Origin: Meandrina meandrites
Taxonomy: Eukaryota > Cnidaria > Anthozoa > Scleractinia > Meandrinidae
NCBI GenBank assembly: GCA_963693305.1
Contig: OY855904.1
Coordinates: forward strand, 30,947,724 to 31,011,723
DNA: 64,000 nt
Direction: 5' to 3'
Shown: piece after piece, positions 1 to 11,744 of the stretch
How positions within the stretch are numbered: position 1 is the first letter of the stretch
Layout: every line of letters starts with the position of its first letter
Notes under the pieces: generated by a model
Database searches by the model: none
Told to the model about the DNA's origin: nothing
What the model saw: only the letters and a program-made list of their open reading frames with translations
Made by a program: the position numbers and the translations under genes

Positions 1-984
1 TAATTGTGTTTAATTTCTGGCTCCAAACATCAAATTGGCAGAAAAACAGTCTTTTTATTGGCAAAGTCACAACCACATAACAAACAACGATGATTTTGGG
101 GAATTTAGCTAAATCACTAAATCACTAAATCACTAAATCACTTTTCATACAAACGGAAATAAACTTGCATCGCAATTGAAAAAAGTCGGCCGACGTTTCT
201 CAAGTTTCTCCAAAATGGATCCGTTTTAATCTTCTCCAATTTTGTTCATCCATGTCCCTTTTCTGTGTTTTTTTTTTGTTTCTGTAAATTTCTCTCACTC
301 CTGAAATTGAAATTAAAAATTTTGTTACCTATAGCCGCTTTAAATAAGTCATCGAGATACGGGCTAAGTTAGTGTCAGGATTGACCTTTTAATGAATGCA
401 AAGCAACCGTTGAGTCATCGAGAAGGCGGTTTCCTTACAGGTCCCTAGCCAGCCATGCATTTGTATTTGTTTATAAAGGAATTTCCGTATTTCATCTCTC
501 GCGGAGCGTGTCTAATCGAAATAGAACGTCACGAGACTGCATCCAGTAACACTTCTTTCGGCGATGTAACAATATAATTTTTATCATTTCGATGGCTTCG
601 AAAATTGTGGAGGTTGACTGGGGTGCTTACGCTTCAATATTAATATACGGCCGATCCAGAAGTAACCGTCAAGTTATTTGGATAACTGCTACCTCAAAAT
701 CCGTAAATGAATACATAATACTATGCGATGCATACTGATCAACGATTTGGCTTCAATAACGCTTGTATATGGTGACCAATTGAATTTACGTAAAAGCCAG
801 TAACCGCAAAATTTGAAGTCTAGAAAAACAAGTATTAGCTCTTATGTACACGTGATGTATGGGCATTTGCATTCAGTCATGTTTAAAAATTTCTACTAGA
901 TTTTTCTTTGCTTTTTACAATATTTCATGTCTTATTTGGGTTAGGTTAACTCAACTGAACAGGTTAAAGGTTTTTGTTTTGAAT
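1..984. other. Gene-free stretch with a dispersed repeat
   Basis: No convincing coding sequence. Bases about 20-770 are related, at perhaps 75-80 percent and in the same orientation, to 25560-26115, so this is part of an older repeat or shared flank. A small tandem array of an 8-bp unit (ctaaatca) sits near 110-145. Confidence 0.6.
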
Positions 985-1211
985 TCTCGTCTCCAGAGGC
1001 TGCGATCTTTCTGGTCTGCGGCAGGTATCGAGACTTCTGGCCGCCTCCAACACCGGAAGTCCGCGATTCACGGACTCACTGTCAAATTTGACAGTTCTGA
1101 TTGGCTGAAAAATAAAGAGCGAGTACCCTGCGCATGCTCAGAAATTGGAGCCGGGAGGAGTTCTCGATCCCTGGCGCAGACCAGAAGGATCGCGGCCTCT
1201 GGGGACGAGAA
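985..1211. mobile_element. MITE with about 45-50 bp inverted ends
   Basis: The left end reads TTCTCGTCTCCAGAGGC and the right end is its near-perfect inverse GCCTCTGGGGACGAGAA; the similarity of the arms continues inward for about 45-50 bp. The element is 227 bp and has no coding capacity; the open frame that crosses it is accidental. A possible imperfect 9-bp target duplication flanks it (TTGTTTTGA against TTGTTATGA), but the exact edges are uncertain. The second copy is at 49540-49766. Confidence 0.75.
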
Positions 1212-2759
1212 TGGTTGTTATGACACACTTCAGTGATAGCATACATGAAGTTTTTGAGACCATTTCAAGTCAAGTCAAGTCAAGTCATTTCGTTCAGGAA
1301 TCAATGCGTCTCGATGAGCTGAAACTTCGGTTTAGAATAACTTCGAGATTCGCCTACCCGTTTTAATTATTAAGCAGGGATATCTGGCTCGAAGATTAAG
1401 GTAGGTTTGTCCAGGAATTCTTATTTTAGCTAGGAAACGTTCGTTCGTGTAAGGCTCACGTAAACATTGCAGGCAAAGATTGGGCATGTAAACCCAAAAA
1501 TGCTATTTCTTTTTGTCACATAGTCGTTTACTACATATATCACGTATACCCAATCTGTAATTCTTTACTTCAGTTAAACCAGTTTTCATATACTAAACAA
1601 AGATCCCCAAAATATGAAGCACAGGCTTACCATCCTGTGTTTGTGAGGTCACAGCATGCTCCATATGAATATTTAAATTTTCTCAGTAATCGCTATTGCA
1701 AATATTTAAGCTTCTTAACATCGGCTTTTACTGCTGTCCATTTGCAATAAAATGAATTAGAAATGGTTTCGCAATGTTAAAGCTTGGTCTTATGCAGTTT
1801 TTTGGACGATTTGAAGCGTACGAGAGCAGTTCTATGAAATAAGTTTTCGACTTGTGTATAAAATACTAATATTTACACAAGGCGTGCAACTTCCACATCC
1901 AAGAATCGGGTACCGCCTCTGGAATGTAGCCGAAAAAAAAATATACTTCCCCTTCTCGCTTTAGTAAGAGCTCCCGGTCCTCAAATGAACAGTCTTTTAG
2001 CTATAATCTAGTCTAATTTGAGCCCGATCAGTTCGCGAATAGTCCTTTTAAACCTTGCTGGAATATCAAATTAGTTCGTAAATTTGCCGATTTACCATGA
2101 TATGAACCAGTAGCTGAGACAATTTATGCAATTGTCGCTGAAATTGGTCAAAAATACTTCCTATACCCGCCCTAGAAAGCACAACGTGTTCCACTACAAA
2201 ACCTCCTCTGGGGCACCCCAAAGAAAGACTGAAGACAACGTGAACTGGGAAATTAATTTATATGCGAGATTATGTTTATATTCAGTGCGTATAAATAAAT
2301 TTCCCAGATGAATCCTTGTCAAGTGAGCGTGTTTCTTATTTTGATATTCTTGCGTGCGTTTAAAAAGAGTTCCTTTCGTTCGGCTAACTTAGGGATGACT
2401 ACAACCCGGGCACCTGGATTTAAAAACAATGTTATATCTATGTAATAGCGGTGTTTCGTCTTCGGTATTAAGTGAAAAAAGTAAACTTTCATTGTTTTTC
2501 TTTTGTTGACGTTCGTATCAACTAAACATCTACAAAGCTTTTGCTAATAGCTAATGATAAATCACTCATGTAGGGAAATACCAGCCGGGTGGTTGTAAAA
2601 ACCTCCCGGTTTTTTTTGGTAGCTGACGTTGGTATTATAAAAAGTGTTTTAGTTTGCCGCCACCCCTCCCCCCCCCCCCCATCCCCACTCCTGATTATCT
2701 GCGCTGTGTTGCTGCCCGTCTTGGCCCCCTAAAACCCTCCTTTTTTAAGGTAGCTCGCA
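1212..2759. other. No gene seen
   Basis: Only short random open frames. A short run of a caagt unit lies near 1267-1288 and a poly-C tract near 2665-2680. Nothing else is supported. Confidence 0.5.
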
Positions 2760-3154
2760 ATGTTTTTATATTCCCGTCTTACACCAATAATGCTTTTGTG
2801 TAGTTTTTTTTGGCGTTGCACCATAAATAAACAAGCTCCGGCGTACTTGCAAGACCTATTTAAACCATTCAGCACAGGATATAATCTTAGAGACAAGGCA
2901 AATAAGCTAGCTTTACCTAAGCCCCGTACTGATTTTTTAAAACGAAGTTTCTGTTACAGTGGGGCACAGTTGTGGAATAGCCTTCCCCACGATGCCAGAG
3001 CTGCTAGATCCTTTCGCCACTTTAAAAGACTTACCAATTGCCTGATGTCTCCCTCGTGCTCCCACACGGCAAACATGTAAATCAGTTTTTTTTTTAATGT
3101 GATGTAATCATTCTTAACTTGTAACTGATGTTTTTACCGTGTTTAAATAAAGTA

Positions 3155-3209
<55 letters not shown>

Positions 3210-3210
3210 A
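2760..3210 (+). mobile_element. 5'-truncated CR1/jockey-type LINE, 3' end
   Basis: The frame 2760-3080 (106 codons) reads like the C-terminus of a non-LTR retrotransposon polymerase protein: a KQAPAYLQDLF-like segment, then LPKPRTDFLKRSF, YSGAQLWNSLPHDAR and a closing FKRL segment. A short 3' UTR follows, with AATAAA-like sequence and a (TAAA)n tail at about 3150-3210. This is typical of a 5'-truncated insertion ending in a simple repeat. The insertion start is not visible and may be near the poly-C tract at 2680. The other copy is at 51325-51770, with one residue changed (A to E) in the protein. Confidence 0.8.
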
Positions 3211-3770
3211 CCAATGATCAAATTGAGAGCCTGCGACATAACCATAATATTAGGGGAGGGGGCGTGGGTGGGAGAAACTGCCTTTGTGAAAGGACTTAGC
3301 GGTGCCGTGCAACGGAGTAGCGCTGTAGAAATCGAATGGTTGTTAAGGGCATAGTGAATAGAGCAGAATGGTTATCAAGTTTGTTTAGTTCAAATGTTTT
3401 GGCGTTGACCGTGCACAAACCTCAAGAGTGGTTTACTTCTCTCTGAACAACTAACTAATAGCAACGTATCTCTTGCGTAATTCATGAATTGTGCACGGTC
3501 GTGGACATTCCAATCGTGGACATTCCAACAAAAATCTTTGTATCTCGTTTGCTCCTATTAATCATGCTGAAGGGAAGAGAAAACAGTGATAACGGCTACC
3601 GATGTGGCAAAAGTCAGGTTTCGCGAATTATACTAACTAAAAGAATCCCATTGATTCCCAGATGATTTGCAATTTTAAAAATTGTTGAATGCAAATTCTT
3701 ACGAATTTTTCTCCGGGATTTTTCGCTTGATATTCCACGCCGCCGTGTAAGGTTCAAATTCTTTTCCGAA
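3211..3770. other. No gene seen
   Basis: Sequence between the LINE tail and the 3' flank of gene A1. No frame with coding character. Confidence 0.4.
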
Positions 3771-4035
3771 TTATAAAGGAAATGCATGGTGGAAAGGAAG
3801 ACGAAAACTCCAGTCTAAAGAGGTTGAGTTTGTCATATACTTACATGTGGGAAGACATGTCGTCTTGTCAAAGAAAGAATCTCTGACGACAGAAGGGGAA
3901 TGAGTTTGGGACCTCTTCAATAAAACTGTTGTTTTTTTTTTCTTTTTTCCGAGAAAAAGGGCTGTCAGTATCTTCTGCATAATGGCGCCTATTACCGCAA
4001 AGCAGCCATAACAAACAATCTTCTCCTTGAAGTAT

Positions 4036-4041
4036 TTTATT
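4036..4041 (-). promoter_or_regulatory. Polyadenylation signal of A1
   Basis: AATAAA on the minus strand about 70 bp after the stop codon. The same signal lies at the matching place in A' (24831-24836) and B (47129-47134), within a conserved context (ataaaat-cttca), so the 3' UTR is shared by the family. Confidence 0.7.
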
Positions 4042-4109
4042 GTAATCAACCATAAAATCATTTCATTTCTGATGTAATTATCGATTAATCTTGTATTGTC
4101 ATCCGAGGC

Positions 4110-7100
4110 CTAGGGAAGCTCATCGTTAGACTGAATCTCACCATCCTTCCCCTTGGTCACATAATGCGGAGACTTGACTGTATAAGTAGTGCCATCTGTG
4201 TTTTTGCATTTGCCGATGACTTGGTACACTGTGACTTTGTCTCCCGCCTTCACAGGGACACTTATTTCATGGGTTACTTGTTCAAAACTGTTAGAGGTTG
4301 TGCTGTCGTTCCAGTCGTATCCAGTGGTCCCTGAAACGCCGATTGTTGCTGAAAGAGCTTTGAGTACGTCAAAGGCAACTTCGGCTGATACAGTGACGCT
4401 TTTACTTCCTCCTGCAGATGAGGTCTTGGTAGCGGACATTCCTCGCGTGATAGTTACTGCCATGTTTGCTTTTTCACTGTGTTTGTTTTCAAGTGTTGTT
4501 AAGGCATGGAGCTAGGAAATATTACAAAAATAAAAATGTTATACTCAGTTTTTTTTTGATCCCCTTGTTCCACTGAGCAAAGAGCTGATCAAGATAGTAA
4601 TTATCAACGCACATGCTTCTTGTTAGAGGTCAAGAACTTACATGTTCTTGAAACTAAGTGATTGCTTAATGCGAGCTGACTGCCTGACTGACTGACTGAC
4701 TGACTGACTGACTGACTGACTGACTGACTGACTGACTGACTGACTGACTGACTGACTGACAGAAAAGATTATTGCATGCCGTAGTCTATAGTATGAATAG
4801 TACTATAATATATGAATATATGAATAGTACACCTTCTCTATCAACATAATAATTGTACCTCGTCAGTTGGTTCACAATCTATCTTGCATCTTTAGAAAAT
4901 AAATGAAAACGACAGAAATTGGTTACATATGTAATAATGATCAAAATACATTACAATTTTTTACCCTGAATCGCTACGGGACTACAGGGCTCCACGAAGA
5001 AATAACTTTGCGACGTAGGGAGGAGGGGGTTGCGACGAATGCACCCTCTTATGTGCTGTGGAAAAGGGGCGTAGCCAGCATTTCTCCAGAGGTACGCACA
5101 ACTTTCCAAATGCCCCTCCAAGCTCCCCCTCCTTTTCTCTCAATTTTTTTCACGATATGACTGTAATGGCGAGGGCTTGTTGTAAGTGTCAGCGTTCTTT
5201 CTTGATGTGAAATGATAGCTAAGTCATAAATTTAGCTAGTTTCCGATTATAACCACAGATTTAATTCCCCGTCTTTCTTCCCTGTAAACTCAGAATGACC
5301 TAATTTAGAGTCTAATTCCTTATGTTTATAATCATGTATCACGGATAGTACATATATTTTATTTATTTTTTAATTTTCGAGTTTTTCAGGTACGCACGTG
5401 CGCATGTGCCTGCAGGTAGCTACGCTCCTGTGGAAGTCTGCTTATTGTGGTCTGATTACTTGTGTTTAAATTCACTAACTTGTGTGAGAAGTTTGAGATT
5501 CTGAGTATGAACTGCTTCATCAAATTAGACAAGACATTGAAAGCTTCTGCTGGTGATAAGTATTAACGTATATCGTCTATCTAGTTAACAAAGTCAAGAT
5601 CAAACCATTCATTTTCATTAACATATCTATTCATTTAACTTGAAATTATCTTAGATTGAAGACCAAGCTCCGTTTGCAGGTCTGTTGCGTGACACTTTTT
5701 GGACTTTTAGAAAAGACCATATTCTTATTCTTGGTATTGGACTGGAATTAGCTTGCAATGGAGGCCATCCTATTCAGGCGATTATCATTGAAAAGGGGCT
5801 CAGGTGTTTTGCGTTTGAAAAGATTCCACGCATTAGCCTCATTTGAAAGGTTGTTCCAGCCCATTGATAAAAAGTCAGATGAACCATTTGACATATATTA
5901 TTAAAAAAACAACATCTGCTTTGCGTCTTCTTTCCTTTTATGCATGTGCTGTATAAATTGTAAGTGACGACAAGATTCTGTCATCTGTATCCTCCAGGAT
6001 TTCAGTGTCACATAAAGTTGTTGCTTATAAAAAAAACCATTTTAATTGTAAAACGTCCAGAAGTCTTTATGCTCGCTTTTTAATTACCTGGCAAAAATGA
6101 AGCGATATAGAATAATGAGAAGGTATCTATATATGAATAATCATGGATTAAAGTATAAAAGGTCAACGTTTTCAAAGTATTCAAGGCGAGAGACCATCCC
6201 CGAACCTTAAACAAGCTGGTGCCTTTAGCGCTCATTAGATCGCCTCTACACCTCTCCAACGCGGTCACCTTCAACACAATACAATACAATCTTTATTAAC
6301 GTGGTCAGCACGCTAAGCTAAAAAGCTAGTTTACATGTGCGCCACGAAATATATATACAAAATAGAAAAAAACTTCTTCAAGTGTATAATACCATAGAAT
6401 AATGAGAGGGCATCTATTTAAGCAATAGACCACACTTTCTGGGGGTTTACCGGCGCAATAAACTTCCGCGGGATGTTGGGAGAACACGAGAAAAGCTTGT
6501 AAATCACGAGCCGTCAGGCGAGTGATTTACAAGAAATGGGAAACTTCTTTTATATTTCTTGATCAATTTTCTTATTCTCAACAAGTTCATCGAATTAAGC
6601 GTATCAAGCTTTTGGTTAGGATTGTCGGCTTGACTTTTATCAGTCTTACTCCTTTGATGGCATCTCCTATTGTTTGAAGGAAAGGGCTGCTATTGTTTGT
6701 AAGACAAAGGTTAGGAATCATCGACGCGTAACTAGCTCACCGAGCGCGAAATTCAAAAATCTTCGGAAGCGATAAGTGTTAAAAACCCAGCCTTTGCGGG
6801 GGAGGGTGCGGCAATGATTGTTGTAGATTGTTGGACACATCTATAGCCGGGGAGTGGGGTGGGGAAGTTTGTGACAAGAAGAGCGATGTCTTGACAGTAA
6901 AGAAGTGAAAAGTTACGCGATATAGTTCCCATAAAAGAACACTGAATGCTGATCAAAACTTTCGGAACGTTTGTGAGCCATAACAACCACAGCTTCTTCC
7001 TGAATTCACTCTCCTGAGCTAAATACAACTTATATAAGTTATGCGATCTTTTTTCTGGCCACAATAGTGCTTTTGCAATCGAACTTGGAAGTTATTTAAC

Positions 7101-10100
7101 TAGTTCCAGTTAAGTCGTTTAAAATTCGCGCGTTATTTTGCAATTATCTTTACGGTCATAAATTATCAACCGCACGACGCTTTGATCACGAGCTACGCTT
7201 AATTTTTTATTCAAACATGTGAAGACGTGAATAGACGCTTTGAACATGAAACCTCGCTGTCCTCGTTTAACTTTTTATTCAAACTTGTGAACATTTGAAC
7301 TGCACGACGCTTTGAATAAGGACTGCAAGGACCTCGCTTAACGTTTCATTCAAACTTGTGAAAATGCGAGCAGACGCTTTCAACATAAAACCGTGTTTAA
7401 CTTTTTATTCAAACTTGTGAAGACGTGAATAGATGCTTTGAACATGAAACGTCGCCGTCCTCGCTTAACTTTTTATTCAAACTTATGAACATTCGAACCG
7501 CACGACGCTTTGAACACGAACCTCGCTTAACGTTTTATTCAAACTTGTGAAAATGCGAGCAGACGCTTTGAACATAAAACCGTGTTTAACTTTTTATTCA
7601 AACTTGTGAAGACGTGAATAGATGCTTTGAACATGAAACGTCGCTGTCCTCGCTTAACTTTTTATTCAAACTTATGAACATGCGAACCGCACGACGCTTT
7701 GAACACGGACCTCGCTTAACGTTTTATTCAAACTTGTGAACTGAATGCGAGCAGACGCTTTGAACATAAAACCGTACACTTTTTATTCAAACTTGTGAAG
7801 ACGTGAATAGATGCTTTGAACATGAAACGTCGCTGTCCTCGTTTAACTTTTTATTCAAACTTGTGAACATTCGAACCGCACGACGCTTCGAATAAGGACT
7901 GCAAGGACCTCGCTTAACGTTTCATTCAAACTTGTGAAAATGCGAGCTGACGCTTTGAACATAAAACCGTGTTTAACTTTTTATTCAAACTTGTGAAGAC
8001 GTGAATAGATGCTTTGAACATGAAACGTCGCTGTCCTCGTTTAACTTTTTATTCAAACTTGTGAACATTCGAACCGCACGACGCTTCGAATAAGGACTGC
8101 AAGGACCTCGCTTAACGTTTCATTCAAACTTGTGAAAATGCGAGCTGACGCTTTGAACATAAAACCGTGTTTAACTTTTTATTCAAACTTGTGAAGACGT
8201 GAATAGATGCTTTGAACATGAAACGTCGCCGTCCTCGCTTAACTTTTTATTCAAACTTATGAACATTTGAACGGCACGACGCTTTGAACACGGACCTGTA
8301 GCTTAACGTTTTATTCAAACTTGTGAACTGAATGCGAGAAGACGCTTTGAACATAAAACCGTGTTTAACTTTTTATTCAAACTTGTGAAGACGTGAATAG
8401 ATGCTTTGAACATGAAACGTCGCTGTCCTCGCTTAACTTTTTATTCAAACTTATGAACATTCGAACCGCACGACGCTTTGAACACGGACCTCGCCTCACG
8501 TTTTATTCAAACTTGCGAACTGAATGCGAGCAGACGCTTTGAACATAAAACCTCGTGAAACCTTCGTCGTGTTTTATCTTTTACTTTTGCTGGCTCACGA
8601 TCAGGGGTCAGCCTAACCAAGAGAAACGTCAGCAAGAAATACTGCTCAGGGAACGACATTTATCCTTTGTAGGCTCCCGTGAGAAACCAAAATGTCATCA
8701 GTGCAAATTTGCCGACTGAATCCGACTTGACCCGAATCTAATTTCGCGACACCGAGTAGAAAAATCCCTGCGGACGGATAACAAAGGCTTCATTGTGTAA
8801 AACAATCCTAACCATAACAATAGGCAAAGTTTGATACGCGGTAAGCTTTAATCGCGATCAATTTGAGGTAGTTTTTCTTTCAAATAGGTTTTCGAGTAAA
8901 TGTTGAATAAAAAGATATTCATGCCATTAATCCGGCTCATTCTAGCCCGGTGAAAGCGTACCTCTTTATTGTGTCTCTTCTTATATGATTGCGGTGGGCG
9001 GCAAAATTCATTCTAGTCAACCACCCTCAGTAAGTATTCATTATGATGATTTATGAGAATCATTACCTCTGTTTTAAACATCAGGTAGACCAAAATAAGA
9101 CATTAATCTAACGTTAATTATTCGTCCTTGCGGGTCGAGTGTAGTGCCGCCTTGTCGGGGAGCGGGAGTTTACCGATACAATAGTCTTTGACCTTTTTGA
9201 CCAATCAGAGTGACTTTTGGAATTAGGATTGGAAGTTAAGATACCTGTTCTGTGTCTTCTTTCCCTTTATGTGCTATAAAAATTGTAAGTGACGATATTA
9301 TTCTGTTATCAGTATCCACTTCAATTGTAAATTACATATCAGATGAAGTTTCTGCTAATCAAAAGTCCATTTTAAAATTTAAAAGTGGCATACGTATTCA
9401 TGTTTTTACTTCCGCTTTTTGCTGCATGGTTGACATCAAACTGCTCTTAAAACATTCGCAATGCATTATTGGAGAACCTAAGTATGGGAGAGACTATCCC
9501 TGACTCTCATATTACCTCACCACCACCCCCACCCCCCACCCCCACACACCCACTGCCCCAAGGCACTCTTTCACGCTTTCCTTCAGAAGCAGAAATTGGG
9601 AGATAGAGAATAACAAGAAAGTACTTATCTATAAATAATTATGGATAAACGTATAAATATTGATACGTACACTGCCCTGTAAGTCTTGATGTCGGCGTCG
9701 GGGTCTAATCTTTTATCCAACTCTTGGACCTCACAGTCGCCACTTGCAGTCTGAGCGGCCCCACAGAATTTGTAACAGTGGCAGTGTGAGATGACGTTTT
9801 TCGTTTTCCCTTCAACGATATGGCCATTCCCAATGCAAGGTGTGAACATTTCCTTTATTCTACTAGGTGTGTTGTATGTTCTTGCCCAGTGGTCGAAAGT
9901 TTTGTCTTCACATTCCTTCTTCAGGGCATTAAGTTTCTGTCTAATCATGTACTCACACGTTTTCTCGTATTTTTTAGACGGATCGACCGCGCGGTCAACA
10001 GCACATGAACCCCACTTGCAGTTCCCCCAATCAGCTTCAGCAGGCGTTTTGCATTCTTCTTCACCTGCACATTCCAGGGTCCTCCCTAGCGAGTCCTTTG

Positions 10101-10393
10101 CTATCCAGCAGAAATTGGACTGTTCTTGAATAGTAGTTTGGCAGTCTTCCATAGCACAATATCCCTCTACGCAGCTGGTGGTGAAATAAAATATTTAAAA
10201 TTCTTGTCTATGTGAATTCCAATGTGTTTAAATTACCTTACGGAAGGTGTCATCTATACATTGTAGTCTTTTTTAACTAATTAAGGGATGCTACTCACCC
10301 ATAACGTCTATTTCTTTTTCCGCTTACAACGGCAGACAAGAACATCTGCATCATTAATACAAGAACCAGTCTAATGATCAGCTTTTCAAACAT
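4110..10393 (-). CDS. A1: secreted Cys-rich / aerolysin-like domain protein, 4 coding exons
   Basis: Spliced gene, 343 codons: complement of 10299-10393 (signal peptide), 9671-10174 (Cys-rich), 4859-4889 (31-bp linker) and 4110-4511 (C-terminal domain). All junctions are GT/AG and stay in frame. Residues 1-25 form a hydrophobic signal, followed by a KRNRR basic motif at 26-30, a likely processing site. The 504-bp exon has 15 cysteines; the linker exon adds VC-KIDC-EPT. The last exon has an STTSNSFEQVTHEISVPVKA stretch and a GYDW turn preceded by a hydrophobic ALSATIGVSGTTG segment, the pattern of the ETX/MTX2/natterin-like aerolysin module. By family analogy it may be a secreted pore-forming or defence protein; this is inference. 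The Cys-rich domain is not one I recognise. Its 4.8-kb intron holds the minisatellite 7160-8553. Confidence 0.8.
4678..4761. repeat. (GACT)n microsatellite in last intron of A1
   Basis: About 20 tandem tetranucleotides, reading (AGTC)n on the coding strand. The same intron of A' (23639-23936) and B (near 46470-46500) carries a related tract, so it predates the gene duplications. The second copy lies near 53236-53319. Confidence 0.95.
5925..6210. repeat. Diverged internal duplication in A1 intron
   Basis: This part of the intron resembles 9257-9660 in the same orientation, including a cttctttcc-ttttatg start, an aattgtaagtgacga segment and a tatggat/aa-gtataaa end that corresponds to the 3' edge of the 504-bp exon. 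It looks like an old local duplication taking in the exon border. Confidence 0.5.
6270..6400 (-). mobile_element. LINE 3'-end fragment with (ATTGT)n tail
   Basis: On the minus strand a conserved-looking 3' UTR (gtaaactagctttttagctt, then ttaataaagattg) ends in a short attgt repeat. This is the usual end of CR1-like LINE insertions. No coding part remains. The upstream limit is a guess. The second copy lies near 54828-54958. Confidence 0.5.
7160..8553. repeat. Higher-order minisatellite in A1 intron
   Basis: Tandem monomers of about 60-65 bp share the core TTATTCAAACTTGTGAA and GACGCTTTGAACA. They occur in sets of three kinds (one with gcgagcagacgc, one with gaagacgtgaatag, one with gaaccgcacgacgc) that repeat together every 190-197 bp, about seven times. 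This is a higher-order repeat. It lies inside the 2239-bp block 6602-8840 that is absent from copy 2. Confidence 0.9.
9500..9560. repeat. CA/CCCCA-rich low-complexity tract
   Basis: Short run of accacc, ccccacc and cacaca units in the A1 intron, next to the Cys-rich exon. The matching point in A' lacks it. Confidence 0.6.
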
Positions 10394-10584
10394 CGCGTTA
10401 ACGTTCTGTCTCAAAAGTCCTTTTTCCTAAGGCAAGAAAATTACAAGTTAAAATTACGCTACAAGTGATGTTTCTGATACAATTTGCTACAGCGGCATAA
10501 ATTCTGCAAGCACAAGAGAAAGCACTGCCAAACAAGCTAAGAAAAAAAGAATGAGACGGTTTTTAGTGCCATCCTCCAAGGCTA

Positions 10585-11146
10585 CAGCCCAGCTCGTTAT
10601 AGCGGACACGCTCGGGACTTCGTTTAGTGTCCGTATTAGCGAGGGTCCGTAATAGCGGGATGTGAGAAAGAAAAAATCGTTAACATACGTGAAATAACAT
10701 AGACTATGACGAGCTTATCAACAGTGGTGAGACTGCTAAGCTGTCGTTGGGATTGGAGGATGAGGGCTTGATCTCTCTTATAGAGCCTGGAAGGAAAAGG
10801 CGCAAGCTGAAGTGAAAAAGCAAAGTCTGTTGTACAGCTACAGAACGAATTGATGCAAAAATGTATATCCCAGAAGTCTTTTTAGTGTGTTTCAGACAAA
10901 TACCGAACAACAGACTGCAATTTTACCTAATTATGTCATATGAGAACTTCATGGTGTCCACTTTATCGAAAGTCAAAACAATAGAATTGTCCACCAAAAG
11001 TGTCCGTAATTCCGTAATAGCGAGAGTCCGTAATAGTGGGGGTCATTTCCAGTCAAACCACTATAACTTTCGCCGGGATCTGAATTTTGTCCGTTTAATA
11101 GCGAGTGTCCGTGATAGCGGGGTGTCCGCAAGGCGAGAGTCGACTG
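10585..11146. mobile_element. Tigger/pogo-like MITE in the 5' UTR intron of A1
   Basis: About 562 bp flanked by TA. The ends are CAGCCCAGCTCGTTATAGCG and the inverse of CAGTCGACTCTCGCCTTGCG, both followed by GACAC. The interior is full of degenerate ccgtaatagcg motifs. TA target sites and CAGT-type ends fit Tigger/pogo elements. The same insertion is in A' (21046-21605) and A2 (56903-57464) but not at the matching place in B. Confidence 0.85.
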
Positions 11147-11718
11147 TATTACTCTCTCGTGAAGGAAAGTTTTCTTTAGAGCTTTGTATGGTACCCAAGA
11201 CCTTGAGCCACACCCTCGACTTAAGACTTCCACCTACGAACAATGACCCACAACTTGTAGATACATTCTTGATTTCGTCCCTGACAAGCAAAAAACTAAC
11301 ATACCAATAATAAGCGCGGTTTGCTGTCCGCTTTGACTCCTTTGTCTTTCCCGTTTTACATGCAGGAAATGACAAAAATGTTGTGGTATTATTACTTAGA
11401 ATAAACTCAATGAAGTAGAAGGTAGGCCTTTTGGCTTAAAAGGCTCAACTTTTATAATCACTATATATTTCAAGTATGGTATAGTTTTCGGTGGTTTAAA
11501 AATAGCACCTGCACAACTGGTAAGAGGGGATAATTGTCGAATTCGGGAAAACCAATCCTTTTTTAATTTATTACCAAAGCTATTTAAAAAGAACCTAATT
11601 AAGCTGCTTGAATTTAAAGTCCAGTCAGTACCTAGTGAATTCATCACGGATACATTCCAATTCATTTCATAAATCAATATTTCAAGTTATAATCTTACGC
11701 CTTTCGTCGGGCAGTTGA

Positions 11719-11744
11719 AACTTAAGCTTTTAAAAGCTTAAGTT
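11719..11744. repeat. 26-bp perfect palindrome
   Basis: AACTTAAGCTTTT followed directly by its inverse. In A' the same two arms (about 20435-20480) are separated by a short spacer, so a deletion or an insertion distinguishes them. It lies in the 5' UTR intron. Confidence 0.8.

Noticed and set aside
859..1366. Two overlapping open frames of 125 and 73 codons, repeated at 49414-49921
   Set aside because: They run through the inverted ends of a MITE; the frames are by-products of the TIR sequence.
4189..4515. 108-codon frame opposite the last exon of A1 (also near 24340 and 52746)
   Set aside because: Antisense shadow of the aerolysin-like exon.
7160..8553. CRISPR-like array (regular repeats with variable parts)
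   Set aside because: Monomers are adjacent, related to one another throughout and organised in a higher-order pattern; this is an animal minisatellite in an intron.
9791..10129. 112-codon frame opposite the Cys-rich exon (also at 22060 and 56110)
   Set aside because: Antisense shadow of the coding exon; the cysteine-rich strand has signal peptide, splice sites and paralogues.
10560..11146. Regularly spaced ccgtaatagcg motifs as a regulatory array
   Set aside because: They lie inside a TA-flanked MITE and are better explained as its subterminal repeats, although binding is not excluded.
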